The translations under genes were made by a program, and so were the position numbers. The notes beneath the pieces are model-generated. The model was given only the letters and a program-made list of their open reading frames with translations, was not told the DNA's origin and searched no databases. Below are positions 45,414 through 53,674 of a stretch of 64,000 nucleotides of DNA, in pieces (the first letter of the stretch is position 1; each line of letters starts with the position of its first letter). Source of the stretch: JAFGSI01 sp041287425 (GTDB lineage: Bacteria; Chloroflexota; Anaerolineae; Anaerolineales; Villigracilaceae); NCBI GenBank assembly GCA_041287425.1, contig JBEULG010000007.1, forward strand, positions 96,976-160,975, in the 5' to 3' direction.

Positions 45414-46921
45414 GGCGCAACGAAAAGGTAAAGGCGCAAATCGCCAAAGGAACGTTCTTCCTCCAGGCGGTAACGCGCCGTCAGCCAGGCAAGATGCGGG
45501 TGGGTGGAGAGGCCGGCTTGCTGGTATTCCGCAATGGACTGCTCGAAAATGATGAACCAGACGCGCCGGGCGCCGGCGACGGCGCTTTCCAGGTCGGGCT
45601 GGCTTTGAATGCCGAGCGCTTGCTGAGTGGCCGGGGCCAGGGTGTCGGTGGGCGAGCCGGGCGGATCGGCGATGCATTCCTGCGCGAGGCCGGGGTCGTA
45701 ATAAAGGGCCGGCAGCCAGGAGAGTTTGTTGGAGTGGACGATCACATCTCCTGCCTGCCTGTTTTCGCGCAGGAACTGAGTCAGTTCGGGGGAGGGGACG
45801 TAAGGGAAGCCCTGATAGGTCAGGTGCTGATACCAGCCCATGCCGGCGTTGACGACAATCAGCGCTGCCAGGCCGGCCTGCAGGCCGCGCGGCATGGCCG
45901 CTTGAGTCAGCGCCCAACCCAGCCAAAGGCAGAAGAAGAGGCCGCTGGGGAGCAGAGCGCGCTCAAGATAGAGGGGAAACCATTGCGAGACGAGGAACAA
46001 TAAGACCGGCGGCGCAAAGGCCAGATACAACAACCAGAAGCCGGAGGAGCGTTGTGTCCGTATCTTGAACGTCTCGAGCAGCGCCAGGGCAGTGACCGTC
46101 AATGCGGCGAATAAAGCCAGGGGCAGCCAGTTTTCCGGCAGCGGCAAATGGGTCGTGTAGGTCAGCAGGAGGGTAAAGAGTTTGGCCAGGCCGGGGCGTT
46201 CCGTCCAGTAGGAGGCGGAGACTTTCGAAATCTGAGCCGGCAGGTGGATGAGCCAGGGCAGGTAGAGGAGCAGCGCCCCCGCCCCGGCCAGCGCCAGGTG
46301 CAGGGCATTGCGCCATTCTCTGCGTATCAACGGCCAGAGCGCCAGCGGCAGCAGATAGAATGCCGCCAAATTGTGCGTGTATTGCGCCAGCGCGGCTGCC
46401 AGGGCAAAGCCCAGCCACCAGCCCTTGCCGCCCCGACGGCTCGCCCGCTGATAGCAATACGTCGCCAGCATCAACCAGAGCGCCAGACAGGCGTACATGC
46501 GAATCTCTTGCGAGTAGTGAATATGGAAGGGCAGAAAAGCCGCCAACGCCAGCCCGGCGAGGGCCGCCTTTCTGTCAAATATCTCCTCGGCCAGCCGCCA
46601 GACGATTACCAGGGTGATTATGCCGGCCAGCAGCGACAGGCAGCGGGCGGCGGTGACCGAGTCGCCGACTCCCTTCATCCACAGCCACAGCAAGGTGTAA
46701 TAGCCCAGCGGATGAATGTCCGCTGCGCCGGGGCCGGCCGGCGTCAGCGTGCCGTAGACCATCGCGGCGGGTCCCTGCCGGGCGAACAGGATGGCGAAGG
46801 CCTCATCGTACCAGATGGGTCGCGAAGCAATCCCCGCCAGGCGCAGGAGCAGCCCGCCGGTCAGAATCAGGACGGGCAAAATCCACCGCTTAGAGATTGG
46901 AGCAAACGCTTTCATATCCAT
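45410..46921 (-). CDS. Polytopic membrane glycosyltransferase (GT39/ArnT-like)
   Basis: A 503-aa protein with about 10-11 membrane helices. RPIWYDEAFAILFARQG has the D-E-x-F motif of PMT/ArnT enzymes in the first extracytoplasmic loop. DIHPLGYYTLLWLWMKGVGDS and PFHIHYSQEIRMYACLALWLMLATY are further family signatures. Start at 46921 (MDMKAF) or two codons later; neither has a strong ribosome site. The stop overlaps the next start (ATGA), showing coupling. The likely role is transfer of sugars from lipid carriers to exported proteins or glycolipids; Thr/Pro-rich linkers in this genome are plausible acceptors (inference). Confidence 0.85.
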   Translation of the reverse strand: MDMKAFAPISKRWILPVLILTGGLLLRLAGIASRPIWYDEAFAILFARQGPAAMVYGTLTPAGPGAADIHPLGYYTLLWLWMKGVGDSVTAARCLSLLAGIITLVIVWRLAEEIFDRKAALAGLALAAFLPFHIHYSQEIRMYACLALWLMLATYCYQRASRRGGKGWWLGFALAAALAQYTHNLAAFYLLPLALWPLIRREWRNALHLALAGAGALLLYLPWLIHLPAQISKVSASYWTERPGLAKLFTLLLTYTTHLPLPENWLPLALFAALTVTALALLETFKIRTQRSSGFWLLYLAFAPPVLLFLVSQWFPLYLERALLPSGLFFCLWLGWALTQAAMPRGLQAGLAALIVVNAGMGWYQHLTYQGFPYVPSPELTQFLRENRQAGDVIVHSNKLSWLPALYYDPGLAQECIADPPGSPTDTLAPATQQALGIQSQPDLESAVAGARRVWFIIFEQSIAEYQQAGLSTHPHLAWLTARYRLEEERSFGDLRLYLFVAP

Positions 46922-46927
46922 CTTGGT

Positions 46928-47638
46928 TCATTTTTCCCAGACCTGATACAAGCCCAGCCGGCCGTTTTCCCCGTCCGAACGGAACGTTGCGCGGACCTGG
47001 AAGCCGGCCGCCGCGGCCAGGGCCTTCAATTCCGCCTCGTCGAAGGCGTGGACGTAGCGCAGGCCGCGCCCGCCGCCGCGCCAGTCGAGCAGGTAGTCGC
47101 CGGGGTCCACGTCGGCCGCGCTCAGCCCGGCCTCGCTCCAGGGCTGGAGACGGCCGCGCCACTTTTCGCTGTCGAGGAACTGCCACTCGGAGTGGATGAA
47201 TTCCCCGCCGGGGGCCAGCAGGGCGTGGACTTGGCGCAGCAGGCGCAGGCGAAGTTGGCGGGAGGGGATATGATGCAGGACGGCGAAGGCGGTAATCAGT
47301 GACCAGTGTTCAGTGTTCAGGCGGTCGGCCCAATCGGGGGCGGTCAAATCGGCTTCGGCGAAGGCGAAATTTTCAGGCAAATTACCCGTCTCCTGTAAGA
47401 GCGGGCGGCTGAAATCCAGGCCGAGGTAGCGGCCGCCAAAGCCGCGCCGGGCCAGTGCGCGCGCCAGTTCCCCGTTGCCGCAGCCGAGGTCGAGCAGCGC
47501 CGCCGCGCCGGTCATCTGGTCCAGCAGCCGCAGCACGCCGGGCTGAAGACGCCTCCGCGTGGACGAGAATTCCCGCCCGAAGGTCTGGTAGAATGTACGA
47601 TTGAGTTCAATCAACCGCGCAGCGGTGGACTCATTCAT
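46928..47638 (-). CDS. SAM-dependent methyltransferase
   Basis: A 236-aa class I methyltransferase. Motif I ALLDLGCGNGELARALA, motif II YLGLDFSRPLL, acidic FAFAEADLT and post-motif FAVLHHIPSRQLRLRLLRQ. The C-terminal part (DPGDYLLDWRGGGRGLRYVHAF) is typical of tRNA Trm9/ALKBH8-like enzymes, which methylate the 5-carboxymethyl group of wobble uridine. That is notable because the divergent neighbour is Elp3, which makes that group. Two ATGs occur (47641, 47638). A -10 TATAAT lies 7 nt before the second, which is used here. Confidence 0.8.
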   Translation of the reverse strand: MNESTAARLIELNRTFYQTFGREFSSTRRRLQPGVLRLLDQMTGAAALLDLGCGNGELARALARRGFGGRYLGLDFSRPLLQETGNLPENFAFAEADLTAPDWADRLNTEHWSLITAFAVLHHIPSRQLRLRLLRQVHALLAPGGEFIHSEWQFLDSEKWRGRLQPWSEAGLSAADVDPGDYLLDWRGGGRGLRYVHAFDEAELKALAAAAGFQVRATFRSDGENGRLGLYQVWEK

Positions 47639-47690
47639 CATCCTGATTATATCTGTGTAATTCGTGAAATCTGTGGCCAAAAAACACAAC
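47639..47690. repeat. Degenerate CACAGAT/ATTCGTG heptamer repeat between divergent genes
   Basis: On minus it reads as successive heptamer-like units CACAGAT, TTCACGA, ATTACAC, AGATATA. It supplies TATAAT (47651-47646) for the methyltransferase on minus and the GTG codons at 47664 and 47673 of elp3 on plus. Confidence 0.6.
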
Positions 47691-49307
47691 TGGCGCGAAC
47701 TGCGCGCCCTGCCCCCCGAAAAACTCGCCCAGGCGCGCCTGGCTCTGGAAGACATCCGCCGCGGCAAGCCGGTGGAGGCCGCCCTGCGCGCCCACCTGTG
47801 GAACGGCGCGCCGCTCCACAAGTCGGCGCTGGTGGCCGCGTATCACGAACTGGTCAGGAGCGGCGCGTGGGAGGCCGATGACGCTCTGCTGGCGCGCATC
47901 CGCCTCAAGCCGGTGCGGACGCTTTCGGGCGTGACCACCGTCACCGTGCTGACCAAGCCCTATCCCTGCCCCGGTCAGTGCATTTTCTGCCCCGATGACG
48001 TGCGCATGCCCAAGAGTTACCTGCCCGACGAACCCGGCGCGGCGCGGGCGCTGGAAAACGACTTCGACCCCTACCGGCAGGTGACCTCGCGGCTGGAGGC
48101 GCTGGCCTCGGTCGGCCACCCGACCGACAAAATCGAACTGCTCATCCTGGGCGGCACGTTCTCTGCTTACCGGCGCGATTACCAGGCCTGGTTCGTGCTG
48201 CGCTGCTTCCAGGCGATGAACGCTTCATCCGATGAGACTTTCGGCGAGTACCGGCCGGGGGATTTGTCCTCTATCCTGGAGGCGCTTGCCGCCGAGCAGC
48301 GGGTCAACGAGGCCGCCCCGCACCGCAACGTGGGTTTGGTGGTCGAAACCCGCCCGGACGAAATCACGCCCGCCGAACTGGCCTGGCTGCGCAGCCTCGG
48401 CGTGACCAAAGTCCAGATGGGCGCGCAGAGCCTCGACGACCGCATTCTGGAACTCAACCGGCGCGGCCACACCGTCGCCGATTTGCGCCGCGCCGTCGCC
48501 CTGCTGCGGGCGGGCGGATTCAAAATCGTCCTGCACTGGATGCCCAACCTGCTCGGCGCGACCCCCGCTTCCGACCGCGCCGACTTCCCCCGCCTGTGGG
48601 ATGGCCTCTGCCCGGACGAAATCAAAATCTACCCGACCCAACTGCTCGAAAACGCGCCGCTCTACGAAATCTGGCAGCGCGGCGAATACCGCCCCTACTC
48701 GACCGAGGAACTGGTGGCGCTCATCGCGGATGTCAAGCCGACCATCCCGCGCTATTGCCGCGTCAACCGCGTTATCCGCGACATCCCCTCCACGCATGTG
48801 GTGGCGGGCAACAAACGCACCAGTCTGCGGCAGGATGTCCACGCCGAACTGGCGCGGCGCGGGACGCGCTGCAACTGCATCCGCTGCCGCGAGGTGCGCG
48901 GCGGGCGGGTCGAACCGGCCACCCTGCGCCTGGACGACCTGGTCTATCACCCCGACGGCGCCGAGGAGCATTTCCTTTCCTTTGTAACGCCGGAGGATAA
49001 GATTGCCGGTTTTCTGCGCCTCTCGCTGCCGGGGCCGGAGTCGCCCGTCACCGGCCTGAGCGACCTGGAGGGGGCGGCGATTATCCGCGAGGTGCATGTC
49101 TATGGCCAGTCGCTGGAGGTGGGGCGGGAGCGGGAGGGGGCGGCCCAGCACGCCGGTCTCGGCACGCGGCTTTTGGCCGAAGCCGACCGGCTGGCGCGGG
49201 AAAAAGGTTACCGCCGCATGGCGGTCATCGCGGCGGTGGGGACGCGTCTCTACTACCTGGGGCGCGGCTTCGAGCGCGGGGAGTTGTATCTGGTGAAGAC
49301 TCTCTAG
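47664..49307 (+). CDS. elp3: Elp3 family tRNA wobble-uridine modification enzyme (radical SAM plus GNAT)
   Basis: A 547-aa enzyme that adds the carboxymethyl group to U34 of tRNAs. The radical SAM domain has YPCPGQCIFCPDD (Cys102, Cys106, Cys109), GGTFSAYRRDYQAWFV, ETRPDEITPAELAWLRSLGV and MGAQSLDD. The zinc site is CNCIRCREVRGG. The GNAT acetyltransferase domain (about 450-547) has QHAGLGTRLLAEADRLAREKGYRRMAVIA and GTRLYYLGRGFE. Archaea, eukaryotes and some Chloroflexota have Elp3, and a single-gene form is known from Dehalococcoides. The start is GTG at 47664 or 47673 inside a repeat, so the first 4 codons are uncertain. Confidence 0.93.
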   Translation: MKSVAKKHNWRELRALPPEKLAQARLALEDIRRGKPVEAALRAHLWNGAPLHKSALVAAYHELVRSGAWEADDALLARIRLKPVRTLSGVTTVTVLTKPYPCPGQCIFCPDDVRMPKSYLPDEPGAARALENDFDPYRQVTSRLEALASVGHPTDKIELLILGGTFSAYRRDYQAWFVLRCFQAMNASSDETFGEYRPGDLSSILEALAAEQRVNEAAPHRNVGLVVETRPDEITPAELAWLRSLGVTKVQMGAQSLDDRILELNRRGHTVADLRRAVALLRAGGFKIVLHWMPNLLGATPASDRADFPRLWDGLCPDEIKIYPTQLLENAPLYEIWQRGEYRPYSTEELVALIADVKPTIPRYCRVNRVIRDIPSTHVVAGNKRTSLRQDVHAELARRGTRCNCIRCREVRGGRVEPATLRLDDLVYHPDGAEEHFLSFVTPEDKIAGFLRLSLPGPESPVTGLSDLEGAAIIREVHVYGQSLEVGREREGAAQHAGLGTRLLAEADRLAREKGYRRMAVIAAVGTRLYYLGRGFERGELYLVKTL

Positions 49308-49315
49308 CGGGATTT

Positions 49316-49360
49316 ACACAAACTCAACCGCCAAGACGCCGAGAGCACCAAACTTTTTGG
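49316..49360. repeat. Short CGCCAAG-type heptamer repeat
   Basis: CGCCAAGA, CGCCGAGA and GCACCAAA follow one another and are answered by TTTTTGGCG at 49354-49362. It resembles a class of degenerate heptamer repeats seen between genes in many large bacterial genomes. Non-coding. Confidence 0.45.
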
Positions 49361-49362
49361 CG

Positions 49363-49474
49363 CATGGATAAAATGCGTGAATCGTGTCGCTGCGAGGCGG
49401 GCGCTTTTTGGCCGGCGAAGCAGTCTCCTGTCTTTTGCAAGGAGAAAGCCACAAGGGGGGCTTGCTTCGGGCCG
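49363..49474. repeat. Dispersed intergenic repeat, copy B
   Basis: Homologous to 21387-21500 along its whole length with a 3-nt gap. The right inverted arm present in copy A (CCCTCGCA) is lost here, so this copy is truncated or decayed. It lies between elp3 and the converging hypothetical gene. Confidence 0.7.
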
Positions 49475-49505
49475 TAGTTCCTGCTCCGGCGGCCAACCGG
49501 CGCCC

Positions 49506-50198
49506 CTATTGGGGGCGCGTCTCCCACTCGGCGATGGCAGCCCGGATGGCGGCGACCACTTCCGGGTCGGGGACGGCGTCGATGCTCTGGTAGCGGGCCG
49601 CGCCCACTCTGACGATGACGCCGCCGGTCGGCGATTCGCTCAGGCTGATGGCTTTCATCCCCAGCGGCGTCCCCGCCAGGCGTTTTTGCAGGACCTCGTT
49701 GATTTGTTCGACGATACTCAGGGGGGCGGGGGCCGGTTCGACCGGCTTGGCCCGGCCGGGGAAGAGCGAGGCCTTGACCGGCTCGACGGCTGGCGGAGCA
49801 GCGGGGGTCGGGGGACCGGCCGGAGGAGCAGGGCGCGGCGCGGCAGGCAGCGGTTTGCCTTCTACCCATGGACGCACCTGGCCCAGGATGGCGATCAGGC
49901 GGCGGCGTTGTTCGGGGGCGAGGCTTTGCGGCGTTTCCAGTTCGTTTCCATCTATTTCCAGATGGAGTTGCTGATCGGGGCTGCTCCACAGGCGCAGGAG
50001 AGCCGGCGGGGCGGCGGCCTGCTGTTCCTGGGCGGCTTTCTGGCGGGCGGCTTCGATTTCGACTTCGGCTTTCAGTTCGGCGGCCCGGATTTTCTTGTTG
50101 GCACGCAGGTTCGAGTCGAGAAAGCCGATCAACCAACCCAGCGACAACATCACCAGGCCGACCACGAAGACGATCCAGGTTCTGATCACTTCGGGCAT
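49506..50198 (-). CDS. Hypothetical single-pass membrane protein
   Basis: A 230-aa protein. N-terminal membrane helix (about 5-26, IRTWIVFVVGLVMLSLGWLIGFLD), then a charged Ala/Glu/Gln coiled-coil stretch (about 35-65), a segment LRLWSSPDQQLHLEIDGNELETPQSL, a Pro/Ala-rich linker (about 115-155), and a conserved-looking C-terminal domain (LSIVEQINEVLQKRLAGTPLG, GVIVRVGAARYQSIDAVPDPEV). GGAGG, 9 nt before the ATG, lies inside the end of mutM (gap 5 nt), so the genes are coupled. Not recognised as a named family. Confidence 0.75.
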   Translation of the reverse strand: MPEVIRTWIVFVVGLVMLSLGWLIGFLDSNLRANKKIRAAELKAEVEIEAARQKAAQEQQAAAPPALLRLWSSPDQQLHLEIDGNELETPQSLAPEQRRRLIAILGQVRPWVEGKPLPAAPRPAPPAGPPTPAAPPAVEPVKASLFPGRAKPVEPAPAPLSIVEQINEVLQKRLAGTPLGMKAISLSESPTGGVIVRVGAARYQSIDAVPDPEVVAAIRAAIAEWETRPQ

Positions 50199-50203
50199 AG
50201 GTC

Positions 50204-51010
50204 TTATCCCTCCATGGGCTGACAGCGCGGGCAGAAGTGGGTGCCGCGCTGGCCGACGACGATCCGCTCGATGGGCGTCTGGCAGACGGGGCAGGGCTGG
50301 CCGCCTCGGCCATAGACGCGAAAGTGGTTCTGGAATTCTCCGCCGCGATAGACCCAGTCGATGCTGGCGCCGTTGTGTTCGATGCCGTCCGTCAGGGCGC
50401 GGCGGATGGCGGCGTGCAGTCGAACGGCTTCTGTTTCCCTGATTGTATCCGAAATCCGCAGCGGATGCAGCCCTGCCAGGTGGAGGGCCTCGTCGGTGTA
50501 GATGTTGCCCAGGCCGGCCAGGAAGGTCTGGTCGAGCAGGAGAGGTTTGAGTTGACGGCGGCGGCGGGTCAGGGCGGCGAACAACCAGGCGGGCGTGAAT
50601 TCCTCGGAGAGCGGTTCAGGCCCGAGGTCAGCCAAGACGCGGGCGGGGTCATCCACCAGCCAGACGCGGCCGAATTTGCGCGGGTCGCTGAAGACCAGGA
50701 GGGCGTCGTCCGAGAGGCGCAGCAGGAGGCGGTCATGTTGGGCAGGTTCGTAGCCGCCCAGGACGACGAGCAGGTCACCGCTCATGCGCAGGTGGATGAG
50801 CAGGTGGAAGGCCGAGAGGTGGAGGTCGAGGAACTTGGCGCGGCGGGAGACCTCCCGAATCTGCTGGCCGGCGATGCGGCGTTGGAATGTCTGGGGCGAG
50901 GGCGCGGCCAGAGTCCGCTTCCAGCGCAGGTCGGCCTGCAGGATGGTGCGGCCGATGAGCGCCGGGCGCAGGAGGCGGGCGATGGTCTCGACTTCGGGCA
51001 GTTCGGGCAT
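50204..51010 (-). CDS. mutM: Formamidopyrimidine-DNA glycosylase
   Basis: A 268-aa base-excision repair enzyme for 8-oxoguanine and formamidopyrimidines. The start MPELPEVETIARLL is fixed by chemistry, since Pro2 becomes the catalytic N-terminal nucleophile and Glu3 the acid. Lys59 (RRAKFLDLHL) contacts the lesion phosphate. The helix-two-turn-helix is LLLDQTFLAGLGNIYTDEALHLAGLHP. The C-terminal zinc finger is CPVCQTPIERIVVG...HFCPRC. Normal length. An in-frame start 8 codons upstream is rejected. Confidence 0.96.
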   Translation of the reverse strand: MPELPEVETIARLLRPALIGRTILQADLRWKRTLAAPSPQTFQRRIAGQQIREVSRRAKFLDLHLSAFHLLIHLRMSGDLLVVLGGYEPAQHDRLLLRLSDDALLVFSDPRKFGRVWLVDDPARVLADLGPEPLSEEFTPAWLFAALTRRRRQLKPLLLDQTFLAGLGNIYTDEALHLAGLHPLRISDTIRETEAVRLHAAIRRALTDGIEHNGASIDWVYRGGEFQNHFRVYGRGGQPCPVCQTPIERIVVGQRGTHFCPRCQPMEG

Positions 51011-51138
51011 TCCGGCCTGGTCAGAGAGAGGCAAATCGGGTCTTTTGAGCCGCAGGCCGCCTGGCCGAGGGGCGCCGATGGTGAGGATTTTTGGCGCAGA
51101 GTCCGCCCCGGGCTTCGGCCAATCACGGTCATGGCGAA

Positions 51139-51167
51139 GCGAGGGCGCAGCGCGGCTGCGCCCTCGC
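51139..51167. terminator. Strong GC-rich hairpin beyond the bacterioferritin gene
   Basis: GCGAGGGCGCAG (51139-51150) pairs perfectly with CTGCGCCCTCGC (51156-51167), 6 nt downstream of the stop on minus. No T-run, so termination may be inefficient or factor-dependent. Confidence 0.55.
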
Positions 51168-51173
51168 CGGTCT

Positions 51174-51641
51174 CTAGTGGAGTTGTTCGGCCAGATAGAC
51201 CTGCAGGCCCATTTGTTTGATCTGGTCGAGTTGGGCTTCGAGCCAGTCGAGGTGTTCTTCTTCGTCCTCGAGGATGTCCTCGAACAGTTCGCGCGTGCCG
51301 TTGTCGCCCAGGCTGACGGCCTGCTGGATGGCGTCGTTGTATTCCTTGACGGCCATGGTCTCGGCTTCCATGTCGCTCTTCAACTGCGCTTCGACGCTTT
51401 CGCCGATGTGCATTTTGTTGAGTTGGCTGACGATGGGAAGCCCTTCGAGGAAGAGGATGCGGGCGATGAGTTTTTCGGCGTGCTTCATCTCGTCAATGGC
51501 GCGCTTTTCGGCGGCTTCGTGCAGGCGGTCGTAGCCCCAGTTGGCGCACATCTCCGAGTGGACCATGTATTGGTTGATGGCGGTCAATTCCTCGGCCAGC
51601 ATGGCGTTGAGGGTAGCGATAATTTGGGCGTTTCCTTTCAT
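51174..51641 (-). CDS. bfr: Bacterioferritin
   Basis: A 155-aa haem-containing ferritin that forms a 24-mer iron store. The ferroxidase ligands match E. coli numbering: Glu18 (LAEELTAINQY), Glu51 and His54 (IDEMKHAEKLIARILFLEGLP), Glu94, Glu127 and His130 (EDEEEHLDWLE). Met52, the haem ligand that defines bacterioferritin, is present. AAAGGAGA precedes the ATG. It follows prs by 20 nt in the operon GNAT-prs-bfr; the pairing is unusual. Confidence 0.95.
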   Translation of the reverse strand: MKGNAQIIATLNAMLAEELTAINQYMVHSEMCANWGYDRLHEAAEKRAIDEMKHAEKLIARILFLEGLPIVSQLNKMHIGESVEAQLKSDMEAETMAVKEYNDAIQQAVSLGDNGTRELFEDILEDEEEHLDWLEAQLDQIKQMGLQVYLAEQLH

Positions 51642-51661
51642 GGTGTTTTCTCCTTTACACT

Positions 51662-52654
51662 TTATTCGTTGAATAATTGTCCGACGCTGCGGCCTTCATG
51701 GGCGCGGCGGATGACTTCGCCCAGCAGGGGGGCGACGCTCAGGATGGTCAGCCGGTCGCCGAGCAAGCGGGCTTTGTCGGGCGGGACGGGAATGCTGTCG
51801 GTGGTGATGTATTCGGTGACGGGCAGCGCGGCCAGGCGTTCGACGGCGTTGGCCGAGAAGACGGGATGAAGGAAGGCCACGTAGACGCGCCGGGCGCCGT
51901 TTTCCTTGACCAGTTCGACTGCCTGGACAATCGAACCGGCGGTGTCGATTTCGTCGTCCACCAGGACGACATCGCGGTCGCGCACGTCGCCGATGATGGT
52001 GAGGGCCTGGGCTTTGGCATCGTTGGCAAGGCGGCGCTTTTCGATGAAGGCAATTGGGGCGTCGATGGCGGCGGCGAAGTTGCGGCCTTTCTTGGCGTAG
52101 CCCAGGTCAACGGTCACCACCACCGGTTCGTGCAGGCCGGCGCGCAGGTTCTGGTTGACGTAGTTGACGAGCAGGTATTGGGCGTTGAGCACGTCGCCGG
52201 GGATGGAGAAGAAGCCCTGAATCTGGAAAGAGTGCGGGTCGAGGGTCATGTAGCGGTCGGCGCCGGCGATTTGAATCATATCGGCCACCAGGCGGGCGGT
52301 GATGGGGACGCGCGGCTGGTCTTTCTTGTCGGAGCGGCCGTAGCACAGGTAGGGAATCACGGCGGTCACGCGCGCCGCCGAGTCGAGTTTGAGCGTTTGC
52401 AGCAGAATCAACAATTCCATCAGGTTGCGGTGCACCGGGGCGGCGGTGTGCTGGATGACATATACGTCCTGGCCGCGCACGCTGCTGTGCAATTTGACGA
52501 ACAGGTTCTGGTTGGGGAATTCGATGATATCGCGGCCGCACAGCGATTCGCCCAGGTACTCGGCCACCTTGGTCGCCAGTTCCGGCGAGGCCGTGCCGGC
52601 GTAGAGTTTGATGCCGCCGTAGACTTTCATTTCGTGCGAATGTGGAACAGCCAT
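51662..52654 (-). CDS. prs: Ribose-phosphate pyrophosphokinase (divergent)
   Basis: A 330-aa PRPP synthase making 5-phosphoribosyl-1-diphosphate from ribose-5-phosphate and ATP. LCGRDIIEFPNQNLFVKLHSSVRGQDVYVIQ, AVIPYLCYGRSDKKDQPRVPITARLVADMI, the flexible-loop FIEKRRLANDA (catalytic Lys and Arg) and the PRPP loop VVLVDDEIDTAGSIV are present. Two motifs deviate: the usual DLHAxQIQGFF reads DPHSFQIQGFF, and the usual D-x-GGxxRA region reads DLGYAKKGRNFA. Key catalytic residues are kept, so it is probably active, but a specialised paralogue is possible. It follows the GNAT gene by 12 nt. Confidence 0.88.
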   Translation of the reverse strand: MAVPHSHEMKVYGGIKLYAGTASPELATKVAEYLGESLCGRDIIEFPNQNLFVKLHSSVRGQDVYVIQHTAAPVHRNLMELLILLQTLKLDSAARVTAVIPYLCYGRSDKKDQPRVPITARLVADMIQIAGADRYMTLDPHSFQIQGFFSIPGDVLNAQYLLVNYVNQNLRAGLHEPVVVTVDLGYAKKGRNFAAAIDAPIAFIEKRRLANDAKAQALTIIGDVRDRDVVLVDDEIDTAGSIVQAVELVKENGARRVYVAFLHPVFSANAVERLAALPVTEYITTDSIPVPPDKARLLGDRLTILSVAPLLGEVIRRAHEGRSVGQLFNE

Positions 52655-52666
52655 ACGCCTCCCGAA

Positions 52667-53203
52667 CTAAGATGCCTGCCATTCGGAACGCAGGACGCTC
52701 ATGAACAACACATCATGATATTCTCCGTCCCGAAAGGTCGCCTGGCGGAAACGCCCCTCGTGGACGAAGCCGGCCTTTTCGTAGGCGCGGATGCCGCCCA
52801 GGTTGTCGGCGTCGACGCGCAGGAAGATGCGGTTCAGGTTGAGAGTCTCGAAGCCGAACTTCAACAGCAGCCGCATGACCTCCGTGCCATAGCCTTTGTT
52901 CCAACAGGATTTGTCGCCGATGAAGAGGCCCACTTCGCTGCTGCGCGCCCGCCAGTCGATCTCGAAAAAACTGCAGTTGCCGACCGAGCGCCAACCTTCG
53001 CCATCGCGAATCTCGATGGTGAAGGGCTGTTCTGCCGGCGGGCGCTTGAGCATGTTCTCGAACCAGTTCTCCTCGCTGGCCTGTGAGATGGGCAAGCCCC
53101 CCGAAAGGTAACGGCGCACTTCGGGGTCGTTCAGCCATTCCACGAAATGCGGCAAGTCGGCGCGCTCGTTGCGGCGCAAGCGAATCCGTTCTCCGTAAAT
53201 CAT
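52667..53203 (-). CDS. GNAT acetyltransferase, RimJ/RimL type
   Basis: A 178-aa N-acetyltransferase. GERIRLRRNERADLPHFVEWLNDPEVRRYL is the typical start, SVGNCSFFEIDWRARSSEVGLFIGDKSCWNKGYGTEVM contains the acetyl-CoA pyrophosphate loop, and LNLNRIFLRVDADNLGGIRAYEKAGFVHEGRFRQA is the conserved C-terminal block. Family members acetylate protein N-termini or small amines; the substrate is unknown. First gene of a GNAT-prs-bfr operon. Confidence 0.9.
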   Translation of the reverse strand: MIYGERIRLRRNERADLPHFVEWLNDPEVRRYLSGGLPISQASEENWFENMLKRPPAEQPFTIEIRDGEGWRSVGNCSFFEIDWRARSSEVGLFIGDKSCWNKGYGTEVMRLLLKFGFETLNLNRIFLRVDADNLGGIRAYEKAGFVHEGRFRQATFRDGEYHDVLFMSVLRSEWQAS

Positions 53204-53377
53204 CGTCCCTCCGCGCCCTTTCGTCTGACAGAGACACCGGGGCAGATACGTTCGACATCCAGCCTGGCGCCCCTGTTCCTCGTGTGGATTATACTATAAG
53301 CATTCCTTGACCTGCCGCCCCTCAGGATTTAAAATCAACCCGGTTGGCTCATCTGTTCTACGCGGTCAGACAAGTTG

Positions 53378-53386
53378 TGCTATACT
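53378..53386 (+). promoter_or_regulatory. Extended -10 promoter of the eight-gene membrane operon
   Basis: TGCTATACT fits TGnTATAAT with one mismatch. It lies 18 nt before the first ATG (53405). No -35 at standard spacing. Confidence 0.6.
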
Positions 53387-53404
53387 GGTGATAACCGGCT
53401 TGCC

Positions 53405-53674
53405 ATGCAAACGCATCTTGCGCTCGAAAGGCGTCCCTCCTGGCCTGTATGGGCCAAGACCCTCCGCCGTCTGGGGCTGGAGGACTTGGCGATTTGGGCA
53501 CTGGAGGCCGGCGCTCCCCTGGCATTGCTGAGCGCCCAGGTGCTTTACCTGGGAGGCCCTTTGCTGCGCCCCCTGCTCTCGGAGGCCCGCCTCGCCGATC
53601 TGGCGGCCTTGTTGGAGAACGGCGAGGAGCAGCGCGCTTTCATTTCCTTTTTGCGTGAGGAGACGGCTTCGTGA
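53405..53674 (+). CDS. Small hypothetical protein, first gene of the membrane operon
   Basis: An 89-aa, mostly helical protein with a Leu/Ala-rich middle (LEDLAIWALEAGAPLALLSAQVLYLGGPLL) and an acidic end (LLENGEEQRAFISFLREE). The central stretch could be an amphipathic or weak membrane helix. Its stop overlaps the next start as GTGA, so it is translated with it, which supports that this short gene is real. No family recognised and no Shine-Dalgarno seen. Confidence 0.65.
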   Translation: MQTHLALERRPSWPVWAKTLRRLGLEDLAIWALEAGAPLALLSAQVLYLGGPLLRPLLSEARLADLAALLENGEEQRAFISFLREETAS

